Source of the DNA: Collybia mongolica
Taxonomy: Eukaryota > Basidiomycota > Agaricomycetes > Agaricales > Clitocybaceae
Assembly (NCBI GenBank): GCA_013420905.1
Contig: JAAXNY010000004.1
Span: forward strand, 3,720,001 to 3,784,000
DNA length: 64,000 nt
Reading direction: 5' to 3'
This document shows, in pieces, positions 12,595 to 24,446 of the stretch (positions within the stretch are counted from its first letter, which is position 1; each line of letters begins with the position of its first letter). A program made the position numbers and the translations under genes. The notes below the pieces were generated by a model. That model saw only the letters and a program-made list of their open reading frames with translations, made no database searches and was not told where the DNA came from.

Positions 12595-13642
12595 TCACTG
12601 GATTTTCAAGCATGTCAGCGAATAATGCAGGCAAGTTGTGCTCAGGAATATTTACTTTAATAAATTTGGCCATGAATTTTCTGTACAGAGAAAATTTAAA
12701 TGAATTCATTTGGAGTTGAGGAAGCAATACAAACTTGTGGAATTCCGTCCGTAGGAGATCGTTGACAAAGTGGCCCTGCCCTTTATCCCGCGTCGACATT
12801 GCCTGATTCTTGAAGATAAGATCTGTAGGAGTCATAGTCAGGATTGAGTTGTACGACATGAGGGTGCGTTACCATCGTCCCAGCGCCGCTTGACAGAGAA
12901 TGTCCCTGGTACTGTCGTATTAACACCGCTAGGTACCTGTTGGCCTAGTGCAGCAGCCAAATTGAGCAAAGGGTTTCCTGTAGCAATTTCAGTCTCTCGA
13001 GCTGCAGCTTCTGTCGCCGACTGTTCTCTTTCTTGTCGTGCTTTCTCCTCCGCTCGTTCACGCTTGATCTTCTCCAACTCCCGTAGTAGTTCTGCCGTAT
13101 CATCCTCTTCATCTTCAGAATCGTCAGAGTCATCATCACTAAGAACACGCAATATGAACAAATCAGAATAAATAAGAGCCACGCATGGACGTTACCTATC
13201 CCCTTTCTCCTTCTCCTTCCCCTTGCCAGCGCCTTCCGTTCCGTCACCCTTCTCCTCTTCCTCGTCGTCATCATCTTTATCCAGATCTATAGCCTCTTGA
13301 AGCAACTTTCGACGCTTGTTTGCTTCATCGTCCGCAGGACCTGCCTCTACAGGCAATGGTGGCTTCCCCTCTGCCTTCCTCTTCTTGTTTTTGGCCTCCT
13401 GCTCAGCAGCTAGAAGCTCTGCCCTGAGGTCTCGCTTCTTGACTTCTTCCGCTGACGTTTGCCCACTCTGTCTGAGAGTCGACAGAATGGTTATTCTTCG
13501 TAATCACAGTATGTAGCGAAAGTACACACCGAAACTTCAGCTTTGTATGCGCAGCCATGTCGCGCACAGAAAACTGGCGGGACCCTCCCTTAACATCTTT
13601 GGCTTGTGCCGGATCCCAGGTCGGTCTGTGGGCTGTAGACAT
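12595..13642 (-). CDS. CWC15: Pre-mRNA-splicing factor Cwc15
   Basis: Cwc15 is a small, largely unfolded component of the Prp19/NineTeen-associated spliceosome in the nucleus. The N-terminus [16 protein letters not shown] and the following HTKLKFR are diagnostic. The middle is acidic and coiled-coil ([11 protein letters not shown], then [19 protein letters not shown]), followed by TGNPLLNLA and [17 protein letters not shown]. The C-terminus [20 protein letters not shown] matches the family. It is spliced from several exons. The last intron (GTAAAT...CCAG, about 58 nt) falls directly after FIK, and the next exon begins with the stop TGA at 12595-12597. Without that splice the frame would run on for about 35 residues unlike the family. 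Confidence 0.9.
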
Positions 13643-13904
13643 GACGAGAAAATAGTAATAAAGTTTTGGTAGACTTGCTGTAGAGAGTTCAAGTTGACGA
13701 AGTGAGAAAAGGTACGTTCCAATTCAGGATCATCTTCCCAGCACGTGATGGCGCGTTTAGGCGCTTCAAGCTTCAAGTTTCGGGTGTTAATACATAATTA
13801 TACAAAGTATTCTAATTTCGTCCACAGTTAATATAAAGTCGACCCCTATGACGATAGGATTCTTTTTTGGGATAAAAGAGCGTTGGACGTGGGTTTCATT
13901 AAGA

Positions 13905-15776
13905 TCATATGACCGTTGACAATAGGTCGGCATCATAACGGGCTTGAGCATGAACTGCAGCAAGTCTTTCCTCGCGGATCTTAGCACGCATTTGGTGTGG
14001 AGGAGGATGAGGAGTAGCTTTCAAGATGTGCTTGTGCCGACGCTCAAGACGATCAAAGGATGCCTGTGATTTAGAATAGGTAAGTGTGACAAGGCCAAAA
14101 TTTTCTGACCCACATCAAGCTTGGATGCAATATCGGAGAGCAACGTCCCGACACTGGAAAGCCGTTCTAAAAGTGTGTGCCTCAGAGCCTGCCCTGGTTT
14201 AGTCTTAGAGACAGACTGTCTGGCCCAAGAGACAAGGCTGAAGAGGTAATGTGTCAACGCTCTATAGTTCTTACATGGATATCCAAGGAGACTTACGCCT
14301 CTATTACCCGCACTCGTTCTTTGTATTTCTCGTACCATTCAAAGGAGTGCACCACCCATTGTTCGTGAGCAATGGAACGTTGGCGATGGAGACTGCGCTG
14401 AATAGCACGCAACCCGACTTCTAAATGTTGGGTATCCTGGTTGCAGGATTAGAAAAAGGAACCCTCGGATTGAGAAGATGGCGCACCGTTGACTTAAGGT
14501 CGTGCAATGTGTTGTTAACCAAATTGAGAGCATACCAAGCTGTCGTATGATTGGAAACATGTGGAGGACGTTCGCTCTTGCCGAAAAGATAAGTACTTTG
14601 GGTTTCCACGTTAGAGTGCGTGCCCGTACTGCCGCAGTCGGGAGAGGTGGAGCGACAATAAATTGCAGATAACTCCCTCGATCTCGGCACAGAAGTAGAT
14701 GACCTGGAGGCAGGTGGGGGAAGTCCAAGCGAAGTACTTAGAGGCTGAGGGTATGTACTCCGAGTATCACTTATACGAGCATTTGCAATGTTTGATTGCG
14801 TGTCATCATCATCGGCCTCCTCAATATGGGCTGGGTGCCAATGACTTGAATGCCTAGTGGTCGATAGGCGGTTGGGAGTACTGACCATATCCACATCCCC
14901 GTTTTTGTCTTGTTCCGTAGTACTTGTGAAGAACACGGGTTCCGGCGTTAAATGCTGTTTATGAATTTGAGTGAAGATCTGGCGCCCAAGAATTCCGGGA
15001 GTTCGGCCTTGGCGATCTCTAGTGATCATGTGGTTGACATCGTTTGTAGCCTCAAGATCATTTCCCTCACTGGCTTGAAAATTCTCCTCCTCAGAATGGC
15101 TTTCGGCCAGGTGTTCAAACGCAGTATCTGTTTGAACCGAGAACCCATAGAGTGGAGCTGAAGCTATAAGCGATATGGTACTCCCTTCAACCGCGCTTCG
15201 GGAGCTAAAGAACCCTCCCGAAATATGAGGGTTAAATGAAGAAGCATGAGCGGAACTCCGTTCATCTGAATAATGGACTGAATTTTCAATGATAGCTATG
15301 CCGCCATGTGCCTCAAGAGAAACTTGTCGCTGAGACCGTTCGGATTTGGCGTTTTGTAGGTGATACACCATACTTGGATCAAGTATAGGAGTGGGAGGAG
15401 GCGTGGTATTTGATGGTAGGGGATCAGTGAGGATGTGTGCGAAGTTATCCTGATCCTCTCCAGAAAGCATGTCATGGTAAGACGTGTCTAGTTCTTCGTC
15501 GATAGAATCTCCATCAATTTCTCGTATGCGCCCATGGTAGACGTGGTGAACTCTACCAGATTCGTCCGTTTCCCATGAACTGGGTTTTTCGAATGTAGAT
15601 GCATGGTAGGGTCTCTTTTGACATCGAAGGGATTCAGGGTATTCCAGATCAAGATGACTGTATTGGTGAGGGTCGTAAAATGATTCTGCATCCGAGCCTG
15701 CGTAGTACTGTCCAGAATATATCGCCGGGTTTGCAGACAGCATGCCAGTGCTGAAAATGTAATGTTCGTAATTCAT
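13905..15776 (-). CDS. Unknown Ser/Thr-rich protein with conserved helical C-terminus
   Basis: A long first exon (to about 14507) encodes a low-complexity, Ser/Thr/Glu-rich region starting MNYEHYIFSTGMLSANP. Three short introns then join exons ending in a basic, helical C-terminal part: LEVGLRAIQRSLHRQRSIA, WVVHSFEWYEKYKERVRVI, LVSWARQSVSKTKPGQ, LLERLSSVGTLLSDIASKLD and ASFDRLERRHKHILK, ending at a TGA at 13905-13907. The ATG at 15776 is used because the codon three residues earlier is TTG. No family was recognised. The C-terminal exons have a decayed relative directly upstream (16.5-17.7 kb), so this is one member of a local duplication. Confidence 0.7.
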
Positions 15777-16507
15777 GATGTGCAATGGAAAGAAAGGGGT
15801 GAGGCAAACGAAAGGACCATGGTCGAACGCTCATCCACTAGAATATTTAAAACATGACAAGACCTCATAACTGAACGCGGGTAACGTCGATGATGAGAAC
15901 AAGAAAATCCCAATTGTAAGTTGCTTGGAGAAAAACAAGACGGTCTCAATGACGACAGTGACAGGATGTCGAGATATAATAGCATGGCACATATCGCGTA
16001 GAGAGTGAGAGTTACGGTGTGTGGGCGTCGAAGATGTTGATTGACATGTCCCAGTTCGGCACAAGGGCCCTTCGATGGCGAAGCTCGGGCTTTCCCTTGT
16101 TTGTAATTATAAGTCGATACTGTAACTCCATGGAACATGTATGCGGGCTGGATTGCAGATGCCCCCAAGAGCAGATATGAGGGTGAAGAGCAGCACATGA
16201 CAATATTTGATTTCGGCGTCGATCGCAAGCCCCGGCCCGACCCGGGCCAACGCCACACAACGTTTGATACATGAACGCACCCACACTGAATTACTAGACT
16301 AGGAACCTCGAATCTCATTAGCGTTAATCAATCACGTTGAGCTCTGGTCTTAGTATCATCCCCTGCAATTACATATTAAATCCATTTTTTAAGCTAACCT
16401 GTTTTATTTCACTTAAAGACGCTGATTAGGATTCCATGTATCTTGAGGAGTAAGGTATTATTATTGGTATAATCATTGCCACATTACATGAAGTCATCAT
16501 CAGACAT
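15777..16507. other. Intergenic between duplicated genes
   Basis: This contains the presumed promoter of the unknown gene to its left. The open frames seen on the minus strand overlap each other, have no motifs and are Ser/Cys/His-rich in the manner of non-coding DNA. Confidence 0.4.
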
Positions 16508-17711
16508 TCAAAGCGACCATCGGTTGTTAAATGGATGTGGGGTGAGATTTGGTTTGAGTGTTCGACATAACAAGTTCAAAATTGTCAAACCAACAAGTAC
16601 CCAACTTCCCCCTTCGGGTCCATCTACAATCATAAAAAGCGGCCTTATTAGTCTCAGAGACAGGGTGTTCATTGTGTGTGCTGAGACATGCTTTGCGTAA
16701 CGATACTCGAGTCTGTCAAATGAGCGCTGTCGTGGGGTGTAAAATTTAACATAAGAATAAGAAAATAAAATACTGACATCAAGTTGCACCGTTATGTCTG
16801 ACGACAAGTTACCTATAGCGGATAGCTGTTCCCAGGTTTGGGCTACAGCATATGGCTGAGCTGTTCCAGCATTAAGGTGTTCTGAAACTTTTTCAATTCG
16901 TTCAATCAAGCTGGGCACAAATCCTAAGCAATACGATGAAGGTGGATAATCCAGGGACTTACACCTCCATGGCCCGAACCCTATTCCAATACTTTGTGTA
17001 CCATGTCTGAGATTCAGAGTGTAATTTCATACCACGAAAGGAATATCGGATTGGCGCCGGACTACGACACGGGCAGCCATGAGCTGTATTGAAACCATTA
17101 TGCCCACCTCTGAACGATGCAAAGATGTGTAAGTCATGGGGAAATCCTAAGAGATAACAGTCATGCAAGGTTGACCTTAATAATACAGCTGAAATTGCAA
17201 CCTATACATAACTTCAAACATGCCGAAGAGGGGAGATGCTGATGATACAATGTTGTCGATGCAACGTTCCAACGCGGGTTGGCCAGGGGAAATTTCAGGC
17301 AACGAGAGCTTAAAGGGGTTTTGCACTTCAGAAGGTCCTCTGACTTGGGAGTAGTCTTCAACATTTTGATCGGGCGGCGTGATTATAATCGTCGGAACTG
17401 CAACAGTGGGACCCCGCTGTTCTTCGGAGGCTACAGGAGACGTGCCCGCTATATTGAAGGTTGACTTGGGGGGCTCCAGTCTCCAGACATGCGGGCACCG
17501 TTCCTGTTGCTTCCTGGCGAGGACGGCGGCCTAAGGGGCGATGATTTGCCTCCTGGTATGACTGGGAACTTTGTTTTTGAGGGTGTATAGCGTGCTTGAT
17601 GTCCGATCTTATGTGGGGAGGACTCCGAGGCACCTCTTTTTCTCTTATATGCGGACCCATAGCTTGAGTAGAATGATGTTGGGGCTGAAAAAGAGCTGCA
17701 CGGCGTCGCAA
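16508..17711 (-). pseudogene. Decayed paralogue of the 13.9-15.8 kb gene
   Basis: Three exon-like pieces match the C-terminal exons of the neighbouring gene in order. WYTKYWNRVRAMEV corresponds to WYEKYKERVRVIEA. LIERIEKVSEHLN with LSSDITVQLDV corresponds to LLERLSSVGTLL with LSDIASKLDV. RSFDRLEYRYAKH corresponds to ASFDRLERRHKH. An upstream piece (SPVASEEQRGPTVAVP, ALERCIDNIVSSASPLFGMFE) is also protein-like. The pieces cannot be joined in one frame: the segment before WYTKYW shifts frame with no intron long enough to explain it, and the C-terminal tail after RYAKH is lost. It may also reach 18113, where another minus frame of about 117 residues lies. The LTR element at 18.2 kb is inserted just beyond. 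Confidence 0.55.
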
Positions 17712-17762
17712 ATATTAACTTCCGTAACCAGTTCTTGGATCATCCAGATTCTCGCCAGCGAA

Positions 17763-18113
17763 CTAAGAGTTTACATGAAATCCTGGGCGACGTCCTGACG
17801 TATCTTTACTCCGGTCACGAGTATGGGGTGTACCGGAGTTAGAACTACACCCAAAGTTCGAAGATATCCGTCGTGGGAGATGCCGGAGGAGGCTGGGCAA
17901 CCACCGAGGTGCACGATCGGGGGCCTGTTGGGAAGTCTTCATAGAGAAAGCCAAATTGAATCTGGGTAATTGACGGCTTGCACCTGGGGAAGCTGCAATG
18001 TAAGGTGGATGTTGATGTGTGCTCAATGACAAGACGTGCAAGTACTTTTGTTCACTTAGTAACATCTCTCGGGGATGGGCGGTCGAGTGAGAACAATTAA
18101 GGAGGTACAACAA
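17763..18113 (-). other. Open frame of uncertain status beside the LTR insertion
   Basis: A frame of about 117 residues (starting MLYLLNCSHSTAHPREM, Ser/Pro/Arg-rich) lies between the decayed paralogue and the 5' LTR. It may be a 5' exon of the decayed gene or chance. No motif was recognised, and an alternative frame over the same bases (VKIRQDVAQDFM) is equally protein-like. Confidence 0.3.
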
Positions 18114-18176
18114 AGCACATTGTTACTGTTAGGAGCTGTTGAAATGGTGTTGCCCATCTTGGTATTTTCATAAATA

Positions 18177-18496
18177 TGTGAGGGTCAGGTCTTCGGACCA
18201 CGGTCTCTTGTCTCCTATGGACTCTTTAGTACATATCACGGACTATTATTATGATTATGGCCTCACTTACTTACCTATGGTCTCTTGTACTTACGGACTC
18301 CCTTCGACTTAGTCAAACGGACTCTATTTATTTACATCGGATAGTTCCGGCCATATATGGTGGCCGGTTAGCAGTTTGTACGACTTTGTCGAATCAACGC
18401 CAGTTTCGGGTCCTCGTTCGCTCGAAAACCTCTCGCTCACTCGCATTCTCTCGTAATTCTCGTCTAACGGCCTTGGACCGTGCCTTGCCCGTTACA
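18177..18496 (+). repeat. 5' LTR of copy 1
   Basis: A 320-bp LTR beginning TGTGAGGG and ending GTTACA (TG...CA). It contains the near-palindromic TATA region CCGGCCATATATGGTGGCCGG-like (about 18345-18365) and, 30-35 bp after it, the segment GTCGAATCAA at 18388-18397. That segment is complementary to the bases after the LTR. Confidence 0.95.
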
Positions 18497-18508
18497 GTTT
18501 GATTCGAC
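18388..18508 (+). promoter_or_regulatory. Predicted self-primer and primer-binding pair, copy 1
   Basis: GTCGAATCAA in the LTR (18388-18397) is the exact reverse complement of TTGATTCGAC at 18499-18508, which begins 3 nt after the LTR. There is no TGG-type tRNA primer site after the LTR. In Tf1-like elements the 5' end of the transcript pairs with such a site to prime reverse transcription; here that would put the transcript start near 18388. Confidence 0.65.
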
Positions 18509-19748
18509 CACCAAAAAACAAAAACCTCATAGCTATTTTTACTTGCTTCTTTAATTTTCTCCTTCGGGACATCTTCTACTGACGATGTCGAACAACATGC
18601 AACCCGATTGGGAATCGCCGCAGTGGGATGCCTCTCAGGGATCCAATCCTGCGCCAGGGCAGCCAGATCCGTCAGATCAGCCCCATCAGCAGCCTCCCAC
18701 AGCCGCACCAACCTGGACTGACTTCGGCAACCTTGTCAATCAGTTTCACAGCCTCACTGACGTCGTGAGAGAGAGCCAGCAAACAATTGTTCAAACATCG
18801 CACTGAACTCATGACCAGGATTACCGCCATTCCTGTCCAACAATCAGTGCCAACTCCTGCACCAGCCCCAGCACCACAACCCAGCAATGACCCCATTGAT
18901 CCGCTTAACCCACGGGGTGCGGCTCGCTTTCGAGAGCCAAAACCGTTCAAGGGCAAGCCTGATGATGTCGCGGCATTCCTTTTGGACATTGCAGATGCAA
19001 TCAGGTTGTCGCGAGGCGTGCTACCAATGGATCAAGACAAATGCATCTACATGGCTTCCTTCTTTGACGAAGGAATAGCCAAACAATGGTATATTTCTGT
19101 CCGCCTCACTCAAGCTGACCTTCTTTCAAATTTTGAAGGTCTTTGCAAAGCATTCCAACAACACTTCGGCAACCCAAATGTCGCCACTTCCGCCAAGAAC
19201 AAGATTGATGCCCTCTAGCAGACGGGTTCCATTGCGGCGTACACTGTGTGGTACTTCGAACTTCTCGTTCATGTTGACTGGAGCAAGCAGACCAAAATCG
19301 ACACGTTCTACAGACGGCTGAAACCCGCCATGAAGGACATCATTTCCTACACCGCTGCCAATGCTCGCCCACATACATTCAAGAAATATGTTGATTTTGC
19401 CATTGACATTGACAACCGTGTGCACGAACATGAAGTTGAGCGCTGCCTCAAAGTGAAATCATCATCTTCCAACAAAAACACCTCTGCCCCTCATTCCAAC
19501 ACCACTCCCAACTACTCTGCTCCCTCTACATCATCGCTGTCGCCCGCGTTACCTGCTGGTGTGCCCATGGAGATCGACGCAATGAAAACCGTTAAACCTC
19601 GTGGCAAATTAACACCTGAGGAACGACAACACTGTCATGACCAGAATCTTTGCCTGTACTGCGGCGGGGCCAACCACAAGGCTACAGATTGCCCCAACAT
19701 GCTGGAGGCTGTGAAGAAACGGTTCGCAAGCACCAAGACTTCTCCCTC

Positions 19749-19755
19749 GGGAAAA
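19749..19755 (+). promoter_or_regulatory. gag-pol slip site GGGAAAA, copy 1
   Basis: In the gag frame the heptamer reads G GGA AAA, followed by GTC and the stop TAA at 19759-19761. Pol continues in the -1 frame. The site is identical in copy 2. Confidence 0.6.
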
Positions 19756-22700
19756 GTCTAACTGGAAGTTCCAACGTCCCTGGGCTTTCGGTTGATGAAG
19801 GGACACATCCTTCTGCTCTTCGAGAGCTGGAGCCCCGATTTGTCCGTACTACGGATGGATCATATATACCCTCTCGTCTCAATGTTCCTGCTTATAATTT
19901 CTCTTCTACCTCTCGTTTTGTTGCTAATCATTTCTTTATTTCTGTTTAACTTTGTTTCCCTAATAGGGCTCCCATTTTGATGTACACCATGGTTGACTGT
20001 GGCGCTACTAATTCTTGTATTTCTGAGCGCTTTGCGTCTCGTCATAACCTCCCTCGGCATCTCAAGGACATACCTGTTCCCATTATGGCAGTCGATGACA
20101 GGCCTATTGCATCTGGATTGATCACCCAAGATGTTTTCACTAACATTTCTGTAGGCTCCCACTCAGAAACTCGCGCCCTTGCTGTTGTCGCAGTCAGCTA
20201 CCCAGTAATTTTGGGTCTCGACTGGCTTCAGGACCACAATCCCAGTATCAATTGGGCTGAGTCTCATCTCACACTCAACTGCTGTGGACTCACTCTGGCC
20301 AACCCCACCAAGGTGTACGCCAAGGGCTTCGGTCCTTCGCTACAGCCTGCCTTGTCTGTGCTACGCTCGATGTCGGCTGTTGGTTTAGGCTTCGGTCTAT
20401 CTAACCCGATCCTCTTGCCCTCTCATCTTGTACCACCAACCTCCCCACCACCACCCTCCTCTTCACAGGAACCCCCTGAACCTCCCTTGAAACCTCGTAC
20501 CTCTTTTCTCTCTGCTTTTGTCAGGATGAATGGCTTCAGTCGCTCTACCCCCTCACCTCTTGACCCCTTGTCTAATCCTCGTGACCCTCCCAAGATGCCA
20601 AATGTCAAGGTGGTCAGCCCCAAAAAAATTACTTGCCTTGCGAAAGGTGAGGAGGTGTGTTATCTCCATTTTCATGATTCCTCATCTCCCACTTTCATCA
20701 ACTCGTTTGGCACTAACCCCCCTCCTCCTGAACCTGATGGGTCATCTGCATCTACTATGGATAGCCAGACTGACCCGGAGGAGGATTTTCATAAATTTGT
20801 TCCAGGTAAATATTGGCCTTGGGCTGATACGGTGTTCAACCCCCTGGAGTTTGACAAACTCCCTGAGCACCGACCCTTCGACATTGACATTGAGCTCAAA
20901 GAAGGGAAATCACCACCTTTTGGCCCTATCTATCACCTCATGCCAGCCGAACGCGAAGCCGTAGCTGAGTATGTCAACTCAAACCTCAAGCGTGGTCACA
21001 TTTGTCATTCCACCTCCTTGGCTGGTGCCCCGGTACTTTTCATTCAGAAGAAAACCGGCAACATTTGACTTTGTGTCGACTTCTGTGGCTTAAATGCCAT
21101 CACACGGAAAAATTGGTATCCTCTCCCTCTTGTTAATGACCTTCTCGATCGTGTTCAAGGCTGTAAAGTCTTCACGGTCATCGACTTGAAGTTGGCCTAT
21201 AGTCACCTGCGCATTTGCGAAGGTGATGAGTGGAAAACTGCATTTCGCACCCATCTCGGCCTTTTTGAACATCTTGTTGTTCTGTATGGTCTTACTAATG
21301 CCCCAGCGGCATGGCAATCTTTCATTCAGGATGTCCTTTGGGACTTATTGGACATTGTTTGTGTTGTTTATCTTGATGACATTCTCATTTTCTCCAAAAC
21401 TCAGGAGGAGCATGATCGGCATGTTGGATTGGTTCTCGATTGACTCCGTGACGCTCAGCTCTGTGCTAATTCGACCAAGTGGGAATTTGACCACACTGAG
21501 GTTGAATATTTGGGCTACATCATCAGTGCTGACAGCATTAAGATGAACCCCAAAAAGCTTGAAACCATTACAGAATGGCCAGAGCCCACAAAGGTTAAGG
21601 AATTACAGTCTTTTCTTGGTTTTACCAATTTTTATCGTCGTTTTATTGACAGATACTCTTGTTTAACTCTTCTGCTTACTGAACTTACCAAAAAATCTTC
21701 CAACTGGGATTTTTCAGGTGCAGCTCGAGACGCTTTCAATGCGTTGAAAGCTGAATTCACCAAATCTCCGGTTCTTGCCCACTTTGACCCACACCAACCT
21801 TGCACCCTCACCACGGACGCTTCAGATTTTGCCATCTCGGGTGTTCTTCAACAACCTGACAGCAACAGATTTCTCCATCTGGTTGCTTTTTACTCCAGAA
21901 AACTGTCACCAAGCGAAATCAACTACGATGTCCACGACAAAGAGCCCCTTGCTGTTGTTGATTCATTTCGTGACATGCGTGCTTGGGTTCTTGGTTCTCC
22001 AGTACCAATTTCGGTCATTTGTGACCACAAAAATCTTGAGTATTTCATGTCTGCTCAAATTCTCAACCGTCGTCAAGCACGATGGGCTATGTTTCTTTCC
22101 GATTTTATTTTTCGTCTCACATGGGGTCTGGGTCATGACAATGTCGCTGATGCTCCATTGCGACGCCTGGATTTTGTCCCTCAAAAGGGGGATGAGCACC
22201 TTGAAGCTCAATGTCAAGTGCTACTGACCAAGTCTCACACCAAGCATCTTTTCCCCTCAGATCCTTCTTCTTCGGCACCTATCCCTTCCATCACTACTCT
22301 CTCAATTGACAACTCGCACCTGCTAGACCGCTTCAAGAATGCCTTTCAGGAAGACACGGAATGGCGTAAAGCAATCGTCAGAGGTGACTTGGACTTCAAG
22401 ATTGAAGGAGGCCTTGTGTTTCACGCAGGTCGACTTTATGTCCCACCGTCACTTCGAGCAGATGTCCTTGCGATCCGACATGATTCTGTCATTGGGGGTC
22501 ATCCAGGTCGTAACCGCACCCTTGGCTCAGTTGCATGTGATTATTCATGGCCCGGCATGAACACTTATATCTGGCGCTACGTTGAAGCATGCGAGACGTG
22601 CCCCCAAATCAAAACTCCTCATCACAAACCCTTCGGTCTTCTCCAACCTCTCGACATTCCTTCTCGTCCCTGGCAATCCATTTCCATGGATTTCATTGTC

Positions 22701-24075
22701 AAACTCCCCGTTTCACATGGATATGACTCCATTTGGGTTGTTTGCGACTGCCTCATACGTGCCGCTCACTTTGTGACATGTAACAAGATGATCACTGCGC
22801 CCAACCTTGCATGGTTATTTTTAGATCGTATCTTCCGCCTTCACGGACTACTGAACTCGATCATCTCTGATTGTGGTTCCGTTTTCGTATCTAATTTCTG
22901 GCAAGCTCTCACCTCTCTTTTAAAAATTGACACTCGTACCTCCACAGCCTATCACCCTTAAACAGATGGTCTCACAGAGCGCACTAACCAAACGCTTGAG
23001 ACTTATCTGTGTGCGTACTGCTCATATCAGCAGGACGACTGGGTTGATTACCTCCCTCTTGCGGAGTTTGCGTTCAACAACCTCGAGAACGCCTTCACTC
23101 GACAAACCCCATTTTTCGCTAACCTTGCTTTTCACCCCACCTTTGAACCACAGATTACAGAATGTTCAACTGTTCCTGCTGCTGAAGATCTTGTGCAACG
23201 GCTCAATCAAATCCACAAAGAACTTCGTGCCAAGTTGGAACATGCGCAGAAGATTCAAGCCCACTACTACAACCAACGACACCTTGCCGCCCCAGAGTTC
23301 AAGCAAGACCAACTCGTTTGGTTACTCTGTTGTAACATCAAGACTACCCATCCCTCCAACAAACTCGATCACCATTGTTTAGGTCCCTACCGTATTGCCA
23401 AGAAAATCGGTTCATCATCCTACCAACTCAACCTCCCTTCCTACCTCTCCCATCTCCACCCAGTCTTCCATGTTTCCCTCCTCGAGCCCTATCGTGATCC
23501 TTCCCTCTTCCGTCCTCATGCTTCGCCCGAACCCTTCAAACTCGCCGACAATCCCGCACTTTCCATTCAAACAATCCACGATGCTCAAAAAATCAGTCAC
23601 CGCTATGAATATTTCGTATGATGGAAAAATCTTCCAGAGTCCGAAAATTCATGGATTCCTCTCTCCGACATTCCTACCTCCCAGAATGAACTCCTCGATC
23701 GCTTTCACCGTCATCACCCTCGTGCTCCTCATCCTCACACTCTCGTTATTAATCAATCATTTTCTATTCCTATACCTACCAACACTCCTTCCGTTTCTAC
23801 TGAACTAACTCCTCAGACTTCTTCCCCTCACACAGATCTCGTGCTTGCCGTACCTCAAACCCCACTCGCTCCTGCACCTCCCGCTGCTGCTCTGCCCGCT
23901 CCTACCATCCCTGTCGCTGCCACTCGTCCTGCCTCGCCTCCCGCTGTACGTCAGAGATTTAGATCTGAGTATGAGCCTCCCATCCAGACCATGACCTGCA
24001 CTGGTTGTGTGTCGAAAGCTGCTCAATGCTACGACCCCAGGATACCTAATCGGTAGCCTGATGCACATGTTTTCT

Positions 24076-24090
24076 CCTCAAAAGGGGGAT
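24076..24090 (+). promoter_or_regulatory. 3' polypurine tract, copy 1
   Basis: CCTCAAAAGGGGGAT lies 2 bp before the 3' LTR start (24093) and is the expected plus-strand primer region. The same 15 nt occur inside pol at 22179-22193. Confidence 0.7.
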
Positions 24091-24092
24091 AA

Positions 24093-24441
24093 TGTGAGGG
24101 TCAGGTCTTCGGACCATGGTCTCTTGTCTCCTATGGACTCTTTAGTACATATCACGGACTATTATTATGATTATGGCCTCACTTACTTACCTATGGTCTC
24201 TTGTACTTACGGACTCCCTTCGACTTAGTCAAACGGACTCTATTTATTTACATCAGATAGTTCCGGCCATATATGGTGGCCGGTTAGCAGTTTGTACGAC
24301 TTTGTCGAATCAACGCCAGTTTCGGGTCCTCGTTCGCTCGAAAACCTCTCGCTCACTCGCATTCTCTCGAAAACCTCTCGCTCACTCGCATTCTCTCGTA
24401 ATTCTCGTCTAACGGCCTTGGACCGTGCCTTGCCCGTTACA
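24093..24441 (+). repeat. 3' LTR of copy 1 with internal 29-bp duplication
   Basis: At 349 bp it is 29 bp longer than the 5' LTR because the segment containing CTCGAAAACCTCTCGCTCA is tandemly repeated near 24337-24395. Otherwise it matches the 5' LTR with few changes, so the duplication arose after insertion or by uneven copying. Confidence 0.9.
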
Positions 24442-24446
24442 AAATA

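Larger units (their letters stand above)
18177..24441 (+). mobile_element. Chromovirus (Ty3/gypsy) LTR retrotransposon, copy 1, decayed
   Basis: This is a complete but inactivated element: 5' LTR 18177-18496, gag about 18585-19761, pol to about 24056, 3' LTR 24093-24441. It is flanked by the 5-bp duplication AAATA (18172-18176 and 24442-24446). Compared with copy 2 it has an 8-bp deletion in gag at about 18803, between two CAC triplets, which shifts the frame. It also has one stop in gag (TAG 19216) and five in pol (19947, 21066, 21441, 22959, 23619). All six stops correspond to CAG, CAA or CGA codons in copy 2, so each is a C-to-T change. Pol is otherwise in a single frame with protease, RT, RNase H, integrase and chromodomain recognisable. 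Many further differences are CG to TG or CA. Confidence 0.95.

Noticed and set aside
18800..19250. Gag stop and frameshift of copy 1 as a programmed recoding event
   Set aside because: Copy 2 is open at both points; the changes are an 8-bp deletion and a C-to-T stop, so they are damage.
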